From Favolaschia claudopus (lineage: Eukaryota > Basidiomycota > Agaricomycetes > Agaricales > Mycenaceae), in NCBI GenBank assembly GCA_037176885.1, contig JAWWNJ010000090.1, forward strand, positions 744,001-808,000: a stretch of 64,000 nucleotides of DNA. The letters run 5' to 3'. Positions 1 to 11,372 of this stretch are shown here, piece after piece. Made by a program: the position numbers and the translations under genes. Positions within the stretch are counted from its first letter, which is position 1, and every line of letters starts with the position of its first letter. The notes beneath the pieces are model-generated. The model did no database searches and was not told where the DNA came from. It saw only the letters and a list, made by a program, of their open reading frames with translations.

Positions 1-1437
1 ACTCCAACTGTTCCGTATTCTTGTACTTGTAGGCCAAGAACGCGCTCATTCTACGCGTCTCGGTCATAGAAGTGGCCGGATAGGAGCTAGCAGCAGGTGG
101 GTCGTTATGTATCTGAACATAATGTGGCCGGATGGTGGGTCTCCTCGTCTAGGCCGCATTTCGCTGGTTAGATGTAACACGATGAATTGTGTCGAGATTT
201 GCGGTTCCTTCTATTCGCTAGTGCCGCAGATGAATGAACATTGCGGTATGGTTCTCCCTGCCACTCATCTCCACTCACTTGGTATGTCATTGTTTTCGCG
301 AAACTTCGTGCAATCTCTCACTCTTTTGCCTCCGCTGTCAACATGCACGGCTCCAATTTAATTTCGTCAAGTTTTGAACTGTGGCTCCTCTGCCCAATCT
401 TTCTTCGGGGGTGTCCCTCTCGTCATTGGCTACTCTCCGGATTGTGCGGCCTACCCGCAGTCATGCTCTTTCCGGTTTCTCACACGTCGATTCCGAGTCA
501 AACATTTGCAGCAGCTCGGTCCATTTGCGCGACACTCTCATATAGCGATAGTCAGGATTCCTTGCTATTCCTTGGCTACTTGTCTCCTTTTCTCCTACCG
601 CGGCGAAGGCGCGGAACATCCCAAGCCTGGGCTCATTCGTCACTCTCTCCTCAGTCAAAGCCCCGGCGTCCACAAAGGAAATACGGCCAAGCCTTTCCTG
701 CTAATAACTTAACACGGTACGGAGATCTTCCATTCTTTTAGACGCGGAATTCGATCCGTTCCCCAAGACCGATCCGAGGCCTGTGTTTGAGATACGCTTC
801 TGAATCCAATTCAATCCTGGATGACTGCGCGCCGACGCGTAAATATCACCGTTTCAAGGATTTACTTTCGAGTCTATAATCAAATAAACCAGCCAAGCCA
901 GCCTTGCTTCGAATCCTTCCTTCCTTGCCTTTCCTTGCTATGTTACTGCAGTATGCATCCGCAGGCATCCGCCAATACGGAATATTTCCGCTTCCGGTTC
1001 CGTGGGATCGCTGTCGTACAGTTTCGTATTCGAATCTCGGCCGGTGTCGTATCTACGAAAAATTGACAGCGCAGGAACGCCGGTTTCTAGGAAATATCTC
1101 GACATGGGCACTACGTACAACCGGGCAACAAGCGGTTTAACAACTTTGTTCCTGGGCTGGGTCTCTCTGGGTCCTTGGTATCGCGGCGGAAGTCACCCGC
1201 GGCAAAGACGACGAGGCCCTGCAATCCAAGACGACGGTTTCTCACTTTCAAGGTCCAACAAAAATTGAGATGCTAGGAATTGCCATTTATTTTATGTCGC
1301 AGCGTAGTACGACTTGCATGCATAACTAAAATATAAGTAACTACCGAGCCGACCTGCGCGTCGCTCGATGCCAAGAATACGTCTCCCTCCTCTATCATGA
1401 TAGAGGGAAACCCAAAATATATGTATACCAATTAACT
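1..1437. other. Left-edge stretch without a recognisable gene
   Basis: I see no reading frame here with recognisable domains or credible exon structure. Open frames reach about 166 codons, but their composition looks random and they overlap one another on both strands. There is a short run of CTTCC/CTTGC-type pyrimidine repeats around 905-945. The last 170 bases before the peroxidase stop codon are AT-richer and probably hold its 3' UTR. Confidence 0.5.
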
Positions 1438-3609
1438 CTAAAACTCATTCGCAATCTTCCGCATCTCAAACATCACATCCGCATCCACGGGGAAGGGCAT
1501 CGCGCCGCCGTGGAACTCGTGCTGACCATAGAACGCATCCGCACCGACGGCGTCCTGGTACACCTTGCTGTCGAACTTGTTGATGATACCGGGCACGATG
1601 AGATGCGGCAGCCACTGCTTGTAGTGTTTGCCGTCGATGTCGGCGTGCAGGGTGTTGCTGAGGGCGTTCTCGGGGACGCGGCCGGAGTAGAAGGTGTAAC
1701 CGTCGGTCGGGGGGAGCGATTGGTCGCGCGTGAATTCGAAGGTGGAGGTGGTGTTGATGGGCCAGCGAACGTGGGGGCTACCGGCGAGGGTAGAGTACGT
1801 GTGGACGTTCTGGGCGGTTCCCTTGGGGTCCTTGACCTGAGAAACGCAAAATGCCAGTGAGCAAAGGGGGCAGATGATTCGGGAGAAGGATTTGCGTACA
1901 GCAACAACCATGTTCGAGCCACCGCGCATGTAGTCGGAGCGGTAAGGGTCGTACAAGATAGAGTCCTGCTCGATGACATAGTTCGCGCCGTGGTTGTCGA
2001 CGATGAAAGGAGCGGTGCCGTTCTTGGGGTCAACCTCGAACCAGAAGTGCGAGATGGAGTGCTCGGCAGGGATCTCCGCCTTGAAGGTGTAGAAGTAGTG
2101 CTGCAGCACACCGTGGAAGAAGGCGTAGCGGGAGGCGATTTCGAAGTCAACGCGGAGGAGGTCGACCTTGCATCCCTGGTCGGGGCAGTACTGGCCAGTG
2201 CGCTCTTTCCAGAACATGGTGACGGTGCGCTTGGGCAAGTGGAGGACCAGGGGGTCGAAAAGACCGGTCTGCAGGATCTATTACGGAGATCAGCGCCATT
2301 TCCAAGGAAGAGAAAAAGAATTTAATACCTTGATCGTGGCCAAGAAAGTGAGCTTTCCGTTCTGGGGGAAAAGCATGGTCTTCTGGACTTTGTAGTTGAT
2401 GGGCTCAACAACGTCGGTCAGCTGGACGTCGCTGGGGACGGTGTCGATCATGCGGGCGATCAATGTAGAGCACTCCTGGTTGAAGGTGTTCAGGTCAGAG
2501 AGCCTAGAAATTGTTTCGTTGTGAGCAGCCGAACTAGAACGGCTGTATGAAATATTCCCAGTACCTTCGGAGGGTAGCATTGTTGTCGCTGTTGAAAATG
2601 CGGAAGTCGGAGCGCGTCTCAATGTTGGGGCCGACAACGAGAGGGTTAACGGTTGTTCCAGTGAAGTACTCGTGGACGCTGAATAACTGTAAAACAAATC
2701 GTCTGGAAAAAGATGAAACAGCTCACATCGAGTTGTTGAATGCATAGGGAGCCTGGAAGGTGATACCGACGGGAAGATCGGGGGTGACGATTTGGGGGAA
2801 TTCGGACTGTTTTACGCCACCTAAAAAGAAACCATAAATAACTAGGGAGAGGAAGCCAGACAGCGTGCAACATACCAAGAGAGTGGCCACAGGCAACCAA
2901 AGCGATCATGTCCTCCTTGCTCATACCCATACGCTTGAATGCCCTGATGTGCTCGTCGATGGGCTCCTGGGGTTCGGGAACGGTTTCCGGGCCAGGGCCA
3001 GTAGCATCCCTGCGTCCGGCTCTGAAAGGGACGACGGGGCCGTGGCATCCAACTACGGACATGACTGCGCCCATCGCAATGATGTCGGCCACTGCATAAA
3101 ATTTGGGTTAGTAACAGAAAAGATGATGCGGGCTTCGAAGCTACGAACTGCCAACATATTCGGTGGGGAGATTTACGTAGTCCATGAGTGATCTGCGCAT
3201 ACCGACACCAATGTTCTGAAATGGTTCTCAGTTATGAATGTTAAGACGACCAACTCGAAACTTACTTGGGGGCGGTCAAGCTCAAAAATAATGGAAGCAT
3301 CTAAGCCCCCCTTTCCAGTTTCTTTATCATACGTAGCAAAGTCGTGGAAAGCCTGTAAAAAAGTGGTTAGCTGTCCTGAAAATATGAAGAGACGAAGAGG
3401 CTGACCATGCGAAGCCATTGACCAGCAACAGAGGTACCGTCTCTGTAGCCACAGTCGTTGGCCAGCAAATTCATGGTCGTGAAACGGTCGACAAAGAGCT
3501 GGTCATCGATGTTGTCGAGCAGAGGGTCGGGCCAGTGGTAGACGGCCGCGCTCCGAACGAGCTGCCAGGTACATGCGGACAGAGCGAAGAGAGTCGATGT
3601 CGAACGCAT
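1438..3609 (-). CDS. Secreted plant-type haem peroxidase
   Basis: Predicted extracellular peroxidase of the plant/fungal/bacterial haem peroxidase superfamily, which oxidises substrates with H2O2. The ATG at 3609 opens a signal peptide (MRSTSTLFALSACTWQLVRSA). Exon 1 ends near 3406 and joins across an intron at 3353-3405, giving a distal haem motif LRM-AFHDFATYD with the expected Arg and His, followed by a GGLDASI segment typical of the distal calcium-site region. The proximal histidine region is ALVACGHSLG near 2885-2915. The remaining exons run to the TAG at 1438 and include an unusually long C-terminal part (about 270 residues from 2240 down) with conserved-looking blocks but no motif I know. 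An ATG is absent at 2238, so that segment is an exon and not a separate gene. The gene is divergent from the transporter at 4467. The peroxidase fold is clear; whether it is a ligninolytic class II enzyme cannot be decided, and no exposed Trp or Mn-site was checked. Confidence 0.8.
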
Positions 3610-4466
3610 TTTTGAGGTTGAAGAAAGAGGAGCGAATGAGCGCTCGGCTTTTATGAAGAGAAATTGTATGTAATCGTTTTGGCGATTGAATTGGAATTGA
3701 AAAAAATAGGGAGATCGGCAATCTGAGGATCTGGGCTTTGGCGACGCCCCTGCGTCGTAACGCAGAATGTGGTAACGCGTTTGTAACGCGTTGTCACGCT
3801 GGGTCTAGCGTTTCGGAGTTCCAGGTGGGTGTACGCGTCCGGTAACTTGGGCTTTTGCCTCCGCTTGCTTGTCTCAAAGACGGCGATTAAGAAATTCATT
3901 CAAGGGCGAAAGTGGGAATGCAAGTGGATGATGTACCCCAGAGCAGCGTACGACATTTTCGGTGCTTCTGTTCTTTTTTCAACCGTTGCTTCTTGAGGTT
4001 CTGAATCTCCAAAGGACTTGAACTCCGCTGTCAAACTCTGTTGAATCAACGGGGTAACACCCGGGTCCGAATGGGTCCGAACTTTGAATTGTTTTGAAGC
4101 TGATCAGTTTCTTGGTACAGGTTGAGTAAGACTGTCTCCCACCGCATCGGGGATGCGAGTAGAGTCTCTGGGGAATACGGAAAGGAGTGGAGTTGATGGT
4201 GGGTAGTAACCTAGACGTTCATCTCAATGAATCTGAAATAAACCGCTGTTGACGGACGGATGTTGGTAGACGGAAAAAGAACCTCTGGGTCTGTTTCACA
4301 ATCCATCAATGATCTTCGATGACATAAAGCGTGAGCAAACAAACCCACGTAATATCTTTTATACTTCATTCAATTTTCTGTTCCCCTCGTCGCTCGCGAA
4401 TCCTCTTCTCCCTCACCACCACAGACCACCCCTTGGCACCCTTTTCGGATCCCCACTCAATAAAAA
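3610..4466. promoter_or_regulatory. Shared divergent intergenic region, peroxidase and acetate transporter
   Basis: About 860 bp separate the two start codons, which are transcribed away from each other, so the stretch must hold both promoters. No ORF with coding character is seen. CT-rich leader sequence (4375-4445), ending in CTCAATAAAAAATGG, precedes the transporter start. Repeated GTAACGCG words occur at about 3770-3795. I cannot assign binding sites. Confidence 0.5.
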
Positions 4467-5257
4467 ATGGCCTCCAACGGTAGCGTCAAGCGCGCCAGCC
4501 AGACCTCGTCCATCGCCACTGCATCCCCGCTCGGAATCTTATGTTTCTCCAGCACGACCCTGATTTTCAGTGTCGTCAACATGTTCCTTTTCGGCATCAG
4601 GCACCCCCATATTGTCGTCGGAATGGCCATCGGCGCTGGTGGTCTCGTCGAATTGCTTGCCGGCATGTGGGAGTTTGCTCGCGGTAACGCGTTTGGCGGA
4701 ACCAGTCCGTTCTTTATCCCCTAATGTATTCCTTCTTAACCTGACCTGGTCGTGAATAGTACTCGCTTCGTATAGCGCCTTCTGGCTCTCCTTCGCTGCT
4801 ATCCTCATCCCCGGCACCGGTATTGCCGCCGGGTATGAGGGAAATATGGAGGAGCTGTTCGCCGCCCTTGGTGTTTACCTCGCGCCGTGGTGTATCCTGA
4901 CCTACATCTTCATGTGCGCATGCTCCCCCTCCCGAAATCATCGCTATATTGTTGCTGACCTCTCTCTTCTTGCAGGGATATCTCTTGGCGCCGGGGCGAC
5001 AAATTGTACGCCGCCATGTTCGCGTCCCTGCTTTGCACCTACAGCTTGGCCACCGCGGGCAAGTTTGTTGAATTCATGACCGGGATAATGTGAGTGTTTG
5101 TGCATTGCTCTAAATTTATGCCTTCAACTGTCCTCTACCCAGGATGACTGCTGTTGGCGGCGGTTTTGGAGTTGTCACCTCTATCATCGGTTTCTATATT
5201 GGCTACAAGGAGCTCCTTGCCGCCGACCAGGTTGCTCTTCACCCCAAGCGCGATTAG
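4467..5257 (+). CDS. GPR1/FUN34/YaaH family transporter (acetate/ammonia type)
   Basis: Six-helix plasma-membrane transporter of the AceTr family (yeast Ato proteins, Aspergillus AcpA), which moves acetate and possibly ammonium. After a short Ser/Thr-rich N-terminus the sequence shows ASPLGILCFSSTTLIF, close to the family's NPAPLG signature. Next come the conserved helix 2 block GGLVELLAGMWEFARGN and then the exon 2 block SYSAFWLSF. Exon 1 is 4467-4704. A 55-bp intron (4705-4759) restores the frame, and two further introns lie at about 4914-4975 and 5092-5141. The last exon ends ELLAADQVALHPKRD with TAG at 5255. The start is the first ATG and sits in an A-rich Kozak-like context. The protein would be about 215-220 residues, normal for the family. 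Substrate is inferred from family only. Confidence 0.88.
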
Positions 5258-5821
5258 AATGGGCTGGGTAGTTTTTGCCGTCGTCTGTGCTGTTTGATAT
5301 CAGGTAGCTGCCGCAGATACCGTACATAATATAATGATCTTGTCGAGACTTGCGAGGATCCTTAGATCTTTATGCTGAATGATCTATACACGTTATCTTC
5401 GACTGTGAGATGGGGGAAACAGCTTCTTTCTTTGCGCATAGTTAGGCATAGTTTCTGTCGAGACACAACTGCACAAGAATGGATTGCAGGAGCAAAATGA
5501 ACGCGCAATACGGCAATCACGACGCGTGACGTCACGCGTTTGATTGATCGATCTCATTCCGATCGATAGATAAGATAATTTTCGCACCTCTCAGAACGTC
5601 GCGCGCATTGTCGACGCCCCCGCGCTAGATATGAGCCGAACAATATTCGTGCGGCAGCCGACCGACGCCGAGTGAGTATACGATTCTAATAGGGCTTCGA
5701 AACCCACGAAGTTTGGGGTTCGGCGCGGTGTATCACATGGCGCGACGAACGAACCTATAAAGATGGTCCGTGTCCATCAGGAAATGTCTCGAGTCAGAGT
5801 TGACCTCCACCATCCCTCGCT
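5258..5821. other. Intergenic stretch before the acid phosphatase gene
   Basis: No gene is seen. Around 5515-5575 the sequence is rich in GATCGAT and ACGCGTGACGTCACGCG words. ACGTGACGTCACGC contains a TGACGTCA palindrome (CRE/bZIP-like) at about 5526-5533. This could be a regulatory site for the downstream gene, but no functional evidence exists here. Confidence 0.4.
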
Positions 5822-7912
5822 ATGGCCGATAGTAAGCTCCTAGGCGCTGTGATCCTCACCAGGTCGAACACCCACTAATACTTGAAATCCGGACGAAAAA
5901 TCTCATCGAGTCATCTTCTAGGCACGGAGACCGCTCAGGTATCGATATCGACGCGTTGAATGTTGAACGGAGTCCCATTATTGTTTTACGCAGGATTTTA
6001 TCAGGATCCCAAGACCTATGCGGCGACGGGCACAACTATCACGCCGCTTGGAGCTGTGAGCGAGTCCCATCGCAATTCAGTTCATTGATTCTCAGCTCAT
6101 TTCGATTCTCTCCAGCAACAAGAGTTCCAACTGGGGCAGCAGTTGCGCAGTCTCTACTCGAACGCCTCGTCTCCGTCGTTCATTGAGGGATTCAACTCTA
6201 CCCTCGTGGACCAGAATCAGATTGTGCGTTCCCGTCTTGCATTCCGGAAATCTTGAAACTGCATATCGACGTAATTTTTTTTCTTGCTTGTATTCAGCAC
6301 GTTCGCGCCGATGCTGGAGGCGAGCTGGGTGTGATATACGACTCTGCTGTGGCCCTGCTTCAGGGCATGTTCCCTGCGACCACCAAGGATTCGACTACAC
6401 TCGCCGATGGAACGAATGTCACTGCTCCACTTGGCGGCTATCAGGTCCGTGTTATCGTTGTCTACCGTGCTGAACCTAGGTTGATTCTCCTTGTCCACTA
6501 GTACGTACCAAGTGAGTGTCGGTGGCCTAAGTACGTATCTCCCAACTAATTTCTCTCCATAGTCGAGTCCGTCGAGCCCGCCAACGACGTATCTCTCGAA
6601 GGCTGGACTTCTTGCGGTGTATGTATTATGTTTATGTGGTCCTTGAAGAGGCTTCGAGCGATGTTTGCAGGCCTTCGATGCAGCCACTGCAGCGTTTTAC
6701 AACTCGTCCGAATTCGCACAGAAAAAAAGCGATAGTGCCGCGTTTTTGAGCTTGTTGCCTAACTTCCTCGATGGCCGACCCGTTACACTGGAGAACATGG
6801 TAGGTTTTTGACTGGCCGGTATAGAAACTCGATTGATTCAGACGAATCGTTTCTAGTACAACGTGAGCGAATGAATAATCAAGTTGGGATCCCTCTTCTG
6901 ACTACTCGCCTCTGTTGACCTTAGATTTACGACTTCATCAACGTTCAATCCATCCACAACGCACAATTTGCCAGGGCCCTGCCCCCGACGTTCTTGGCTC
7001 AAGTGTACACCTTGGCTAGTTGGCACGAAAATGGCGTGTTCACGTCTCCTCAGTTGGACGGGATCGGGAATAGTGAGTCGCAAAAACGCAAGACTGAGCC
7101 CTTTCCGATATGCATGCGTCGTTAGTTCCCGGGCGTACTATCCTGCCCCTGATCCTCGCTGAGCTTCGCAGCATCGCGAATGCCTCCGACCCGCTGAAAT
7201 TCGCGTATCAGTCCATCTCATACAAGCCTTTCTTCTCGCTCTTCGGCATGACTGGTGCAGTTGAGCAGCACCCCGAGCTGGCTGAGATTGGCAAGTCCAA
7301 CCTCACTTGTTCGCCCGTTTATGCTCATAGTCGGATATGATTTTCAGTCCCTTACGCTTCTGCTTTGGCTTTTGAAGTTCGCCAGCCGAACGCAGGAGGT
7401 GAACCTGTGATACGCCTCAACTTCAAGAACGGCACCGGAAACGATTTCAAGACCTACGACATTCTCGGGCGCACGGGCGATGTTCCTCTTTCAGACCTCG
7501 TAAACCACGTCAATGTGAGAGGATTTCCTTCATCCTAAGACGAAACCATTGAATCGTTGTATGCAGCCTGCCCTGATCAACTCCACCACGATGTGGTGTG
7601 CCGCTTGCAACAACAAGCAGGACCGTGGATGTGGTGCGCTCGCAGCAGCGGCTTCTCAAGCAAGTGCGGCGGTGCAGGCGAACTCGGTTCATCACGAACG
7701 AATCAGTCCAGTCGGTGCTGGATTCCTTGGTGCAGGCTTGACAATCGCGGTGGTCCTGGCCATGTTCGGGGTTCTCGCTTTCTTAGGTTTGCTGACAGTT
7801 GGACGAGGCCGCTCCAAGAAAACGGCAAGAGTCCATTCACTGGTAATGCCGTGTTCTTCATCGTAGCGTTTGCTCATCCAAGTTGTAGACAAAATCTGAG
7901 GAGAATGCATGA
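5822..7912 (+). CDS. Histidine acid phosphatase-like membrane-anchored protein
   Basis: Member of the histidine phosphatase superfamily, branch 2 (acid phosphatase/phytase fold). Splicing exon 1 (from ATG 5822) to a 17-nt micro-exon at 5922-5938 and then to the exon near 5994 reads MADSKLLGAVILTRHGDRSG followed by FYQDPKTYAATG. The RHGxR catalytic signature is thus assembled across two introns. Downstream exons give an LGQQLRSLY helix, SNASSP, HVRADAGGELGV, and a Cys-rich end (MWCAACNNKQDRGCGA). Near 7710-7800 a single hydrophobic helix is followed by basic residues, giving a likely type I membrane anchor with a short cytosolic tail. Roughly ten short introns interrupt the gene. The last intron (about 7843-7888) puts the stop at 7912; reading through gives a stop at 7866 instead. 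At the place where the family carries the HD proton-donor dipeptide I read YKPFFSLFGMTG instead. No classical N-terminal signal peptide is evident. Convergent with IWR1, 68 bp apart. Confidence 0.78.
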
Positions 7913-7980
7913 AATTCGAGGACGAAATGAACGATGATGAAATCTATGTATTCCTTGCTGTGTATTAAGAAATGCTGTTG

Positions 7981-9194
7981 CTATCTCCACTCGTGGTCAG
8001 ATCCATCCTCGTCGTAAAATTCATCCTCCGAGTCTTCGTGGAATTCGTCTGGGCCAGAAACAGTGAGTATGACATACAAGAGTTCACAAACAAAAACGAT
8101 ATACCGCTGTCACCTCCTGAGGAATCCTCTTCCTCGGGGTAGTCATTTTTATAATATTCCTCAGCTTATGGACCATCAGAGACAGCTCAGACAGACCAAA
8201 CACAAGCCTACCATTCGAGTCTTCATCCGCTTCGTCTTCCTCTTCGGATTCTGAAGCTGAGTCGTAGGGATCTGTGATTGAAGGAGGGAGACCAGTACTG
8301 GAATTGATGTTAGATTCAGACAGACAAATCCTCTTGGCTGATTAACGCACAGTGTGCCAACGTTTGCCGCCTCGTTCCATTCTGAGAGTGTTGCTGGTCG
8401 GTGATAGAATACATCCCAGACGTAGTCATCGGTGGACAACGACGGTTCTGATGTCAGCGAATTTTCATTCAGAGAGAAGTCCGAGGGTGAGGCCGAAATA
8501 TCATTGACTGAAATGTATGAATAAGGTGGCATACAATAAAGCGGTCGACTCACTGTTCAGATATTCTTGCAACATTGGCATAAATTTCTCTATCTCTTCA
8601 TCGCCTGTGGAAGATTTATCGCCAGAGAGCACTGCGTCGTAGAGTTTGAAGCCAGTATCCTTCGGTTTCGTGACAGCATCCTTAGCTGAGATAACCTTCG
8701 GCCTTGATTCGGGTTGAGCATCTACATTGCAAGAGAAACAACTTGAGACGAACGGGCTAGTTGGGGCTCGAGGTTTCGAAGGCGATCCTTCTTCGCGAGC
8801 AATAATCTTATATCGCCGTAATGGGTCTTCCTTCGGGGTGGATGGAGATGCTTTCGCGTTCGGAGACTTGGTGTCCAGTGCCCTCTCACGCGCCAGACGC
8901 GATATTTTGTCCTCGAATCAACGTCAAAAGATGCCCAGATCCGTTCCATCGCCTTACTGACCTCTATGTCGCGTTTCTTTGTATCATCCTCCCATGCATC
9001 GTTCTCGACTGTCTGAGCAAACTGAAAAACGCCTACACCACCTCGAGACTTTTTCCTGCGGCGAGATTCGACGACTGCTCGCCGATCAGTGGGGCAGAGG
9101 GATGGTTAGAGGGCATCCTGCCTAGCGCATCTAAGGGTTCTTCGTTTCGTTTTCTCTTTATGCGGAGGATGGTGTATGAGGCATCGACGTCCAT
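7981..9194 (-). CDS. IWR1: Iwr1-type RNA polymerase II nuclear import factor
   Basis: Iwr1 binds assembled RNA polymerase II and directs its import into the nucleus; it then recycles by export. The N-terminus MDVDASYTILRIKRKRNEE carries the family's LRIKRKR block (an NLS in yeast), followed by EPLDAL. The middle has KPKDTGFKLYDAV. The C-terminal core reads DDYVWDVFYHRPATLSEW, matching the Iwr1 D-Y-V-[YW]-D-[VI]-[YF]-Y hallmark, then NEAANVGTL and a long acidic tail ending EDGSDHEWR at TAG 7981. The start was chosen at 9194 because the family begins just before this block; an in-frame ATG 48 bp upstream (9242) is an alternative. At least five introns are present. Function is inferred from family identity, which is strong. 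Confidence 0.85.
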
Positions 9195-9392
9195 CACAAG
9201 AGGTTGCGGGGTCCCGTGATTTAGCGTTCCTCGGTGCGTCACGCGTCACGACTCACTGTCCTAAGGCCGATGGAGTCCGAAGACTCCGAGCTCGTTGACG
9301 CGATCTTTGGTGAATGGAGTCAAAGTACATGAGCAATACATGAGTACAATTACAGTGTACAGTGGCAAGTACTACAAATAAAAATAGGCATT

Positions 9393-11034
9393 CTATTCCT
9401 CCGGCCACTCGATGTCTACATCGGACGCCAATTCCTGCAATCTTTTCCAGTCTTGAATGTGCGTGGCTATGACGCTCAACATCCGCCCATCCACGAAGGA
9501 GAAACAAACGGATTTCAGAGCGGCTGGTGGAGAGGCTCCGGCTGGCAAGCCTAGCGTGGCGACGCGAACGCGCGACTCCACGAGCGCGGAGAAAAGTCCG
9601 TCTCGGGCCCACATGTCTGTGAGTCTGAGAGTTTTAAGAGCAGGATTAGGGAACGGAAAGTCGTGATAGGTGAGATAACCCAGAAGACCGTTCCCCACTG
9701 GGATGTCGAAATCCGAATCGCAATTGGTCAAGGATAAAGTTTGGAGAGAAAGCATTGCCTTGTGCTCAAGGCAAGTTATGATTTGGCTTTCAGATATGGC
9801 AACATTGTGGAGGTGAAGACTTGTGAGAGCGCAGGACGAGCGGGAGAGAGACGAATGAAATTGCGCGTCGGGCCAGATATCGACACTCTCGATGAGGAGA
9901 TCGTCAACATTCGGAAATGCTATTTGCTCCAAGAACTCGCCCAAGTGTTCATTGGACGCAATTTCCATGGCTTTGAGAGACTTCATAACAAGCACAGTTG
10001 GCAGAGGCGTCATAGTAGGGCCCTCAACGAATATTCCAACGAATTGTGAAGCCTCCATACCGCCTAACATCTGGAATACCGTAGCGATAGGTATTGGATC
10101 GTTCATCTGCAGTCGAGTCAGATTGGTGATCGGAAATGCATCCAGGGGAAAGTGAGGGAGGTCCAGCTCCTTCAGACGAGGGGACCCTTGGCACACTCCG
10201 ATCGCCCAATCAAGGTTGCAGTCTGGAGAGACGTCCACCCCAAAACATGTAAGCATGGGTGCATCGAGCGGTATACTTGTCGGAAAGGTTGGCACAGAAA
10301 ATGCAGCGACGTCGTCCCCGTCCGCTTCCTCCGAATATTGGCCTGAATGACCGTCATTAAGAAGCATTGGAGTCTGGGCGAAGATAATTACCATGAAACC
10401 ACAGGGTGGAGGTGTGATGGAGATGGGACAAAAATGTTGACACCACCTGGTTTAGGACTGGGAGGTTGGCATCGCGACCCCAAAAGACTTGAAGGGAAAG
10501 GGGTGCGCATCGAGATCTATCTAACCAAGTCGGGACCCAGTCGTGGGACTGCGGCTCACTGGCAGAGGGTACATCTAAAGAGAGAGCATTCCACAATGCT
10601 GGTGTTCCTAGAGCAATGGCCCTCCATGTGGAGCAGACACTGCAAAGAAGCAACGTATCCCGTCGACCATCATCCCATGTAAGGTCGTTTTCTCCCGTTA
10701 TCAGTTTCCCGAGCGCGAATTCGAAGATGAGTGACAGCATTTCCACAGGGAGCCTCCGCCAGGGTGCAATCAACGCTTCGTGCAATTTGATAGAACGACG
10801 CGTTTCCTCGAGCTGGACACGCAGGTTGCTGGAAATCTTCCTCCAGCTACGTCGCTTTGGTACTTTGGAATTCAGCTGAGCGAGAAGAACCTTCTTCTCG
10901 TCAACTAGCTCTCGGATGAGTTGCCTGTCTTGAAGCGAAGGAACGCGGTCCGTTTCGAAGAGATTAAAGAAAGGAGAAGTGACGACTGCATCATAGAATC
11001 CGCGTTTCTTCTTCTGGACGGTATTCTGGGGCAT
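9393..11034 (-). CDS. F-box domain protein with leucine-rich C-terminus
   Basis: Probable substrate receptor of an SCF ubiquitin ligase, typical of the large agaric F-box family. From ATG 11034 (MPQNTVQKKKRGFYDAV) the order is: a basic coiled-coil stretch (RELVDEKKVLLAQLNSK); the F-box core (HEALIAPWRRLPVEMLSLIFEFAL), with the usual LP-E-x-L-x-x-IF pattern; the CSVCSTWRAIALGTPALWNAL second half of the F-box; then leucine-rich segments to the stop at 9393 (VDIEWPEE). One intron (about 10342-10391) joins LWFHG to QYSEEADGDD in frame. An in-frame ATG at 11106 is a possible longer start. No target can be inferred. Divergent from the methyltransferase at 11373. Confidence 0.8.
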
Positions 11035-11372
11035 TATCGAGTTCAATGTCACGGTGAAGGCGAAAGCGGGCTGTGACCGTGACGTGACATCTTGACCTGC
11101 TTTCAACCATCACCTGTCAATTCAAGTTCTCGGTGCTCCTCTGAATACCCCGTCGATTTGCCTTTGAGTCGCTGCATATGATCATGAACTCTGAACATTC
11201 TGAACGCTTCCTCCCCTCATCTCCTCCCTTCGGTCCCTCATTCACGCTCGGCCGAAATCCTGGGTCCGAGCCTCTCGTCCGATGATGTCCGCTCCAAGTT
11301 CCTTCGGCCGACCCCCACAAGCTCCTCCCATTTAAGCACCCAGTCCTGTGTGTTCGAACAAGAAATCCTCTC
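11035..11372. promoter_or_regulatory. Divergent promoter region, F-box gene and methyltransferase
   Basis: The two start codons are 338 bp apart and transcription diverges. The stretch has CT-rich tracts (about 11205-11240) on the side of the methyltransferase, as often seen in basidiomycete core promoters. No further element is recognised. Confidence 0.4.

Noticed and set aside
1473..2150. Long Ser/Thr/Pro-rich minus ORF overlapping the peroxidase
   Set aside because: It is a +1 frame shadow of GC-rich peroxidase codons with random composition.
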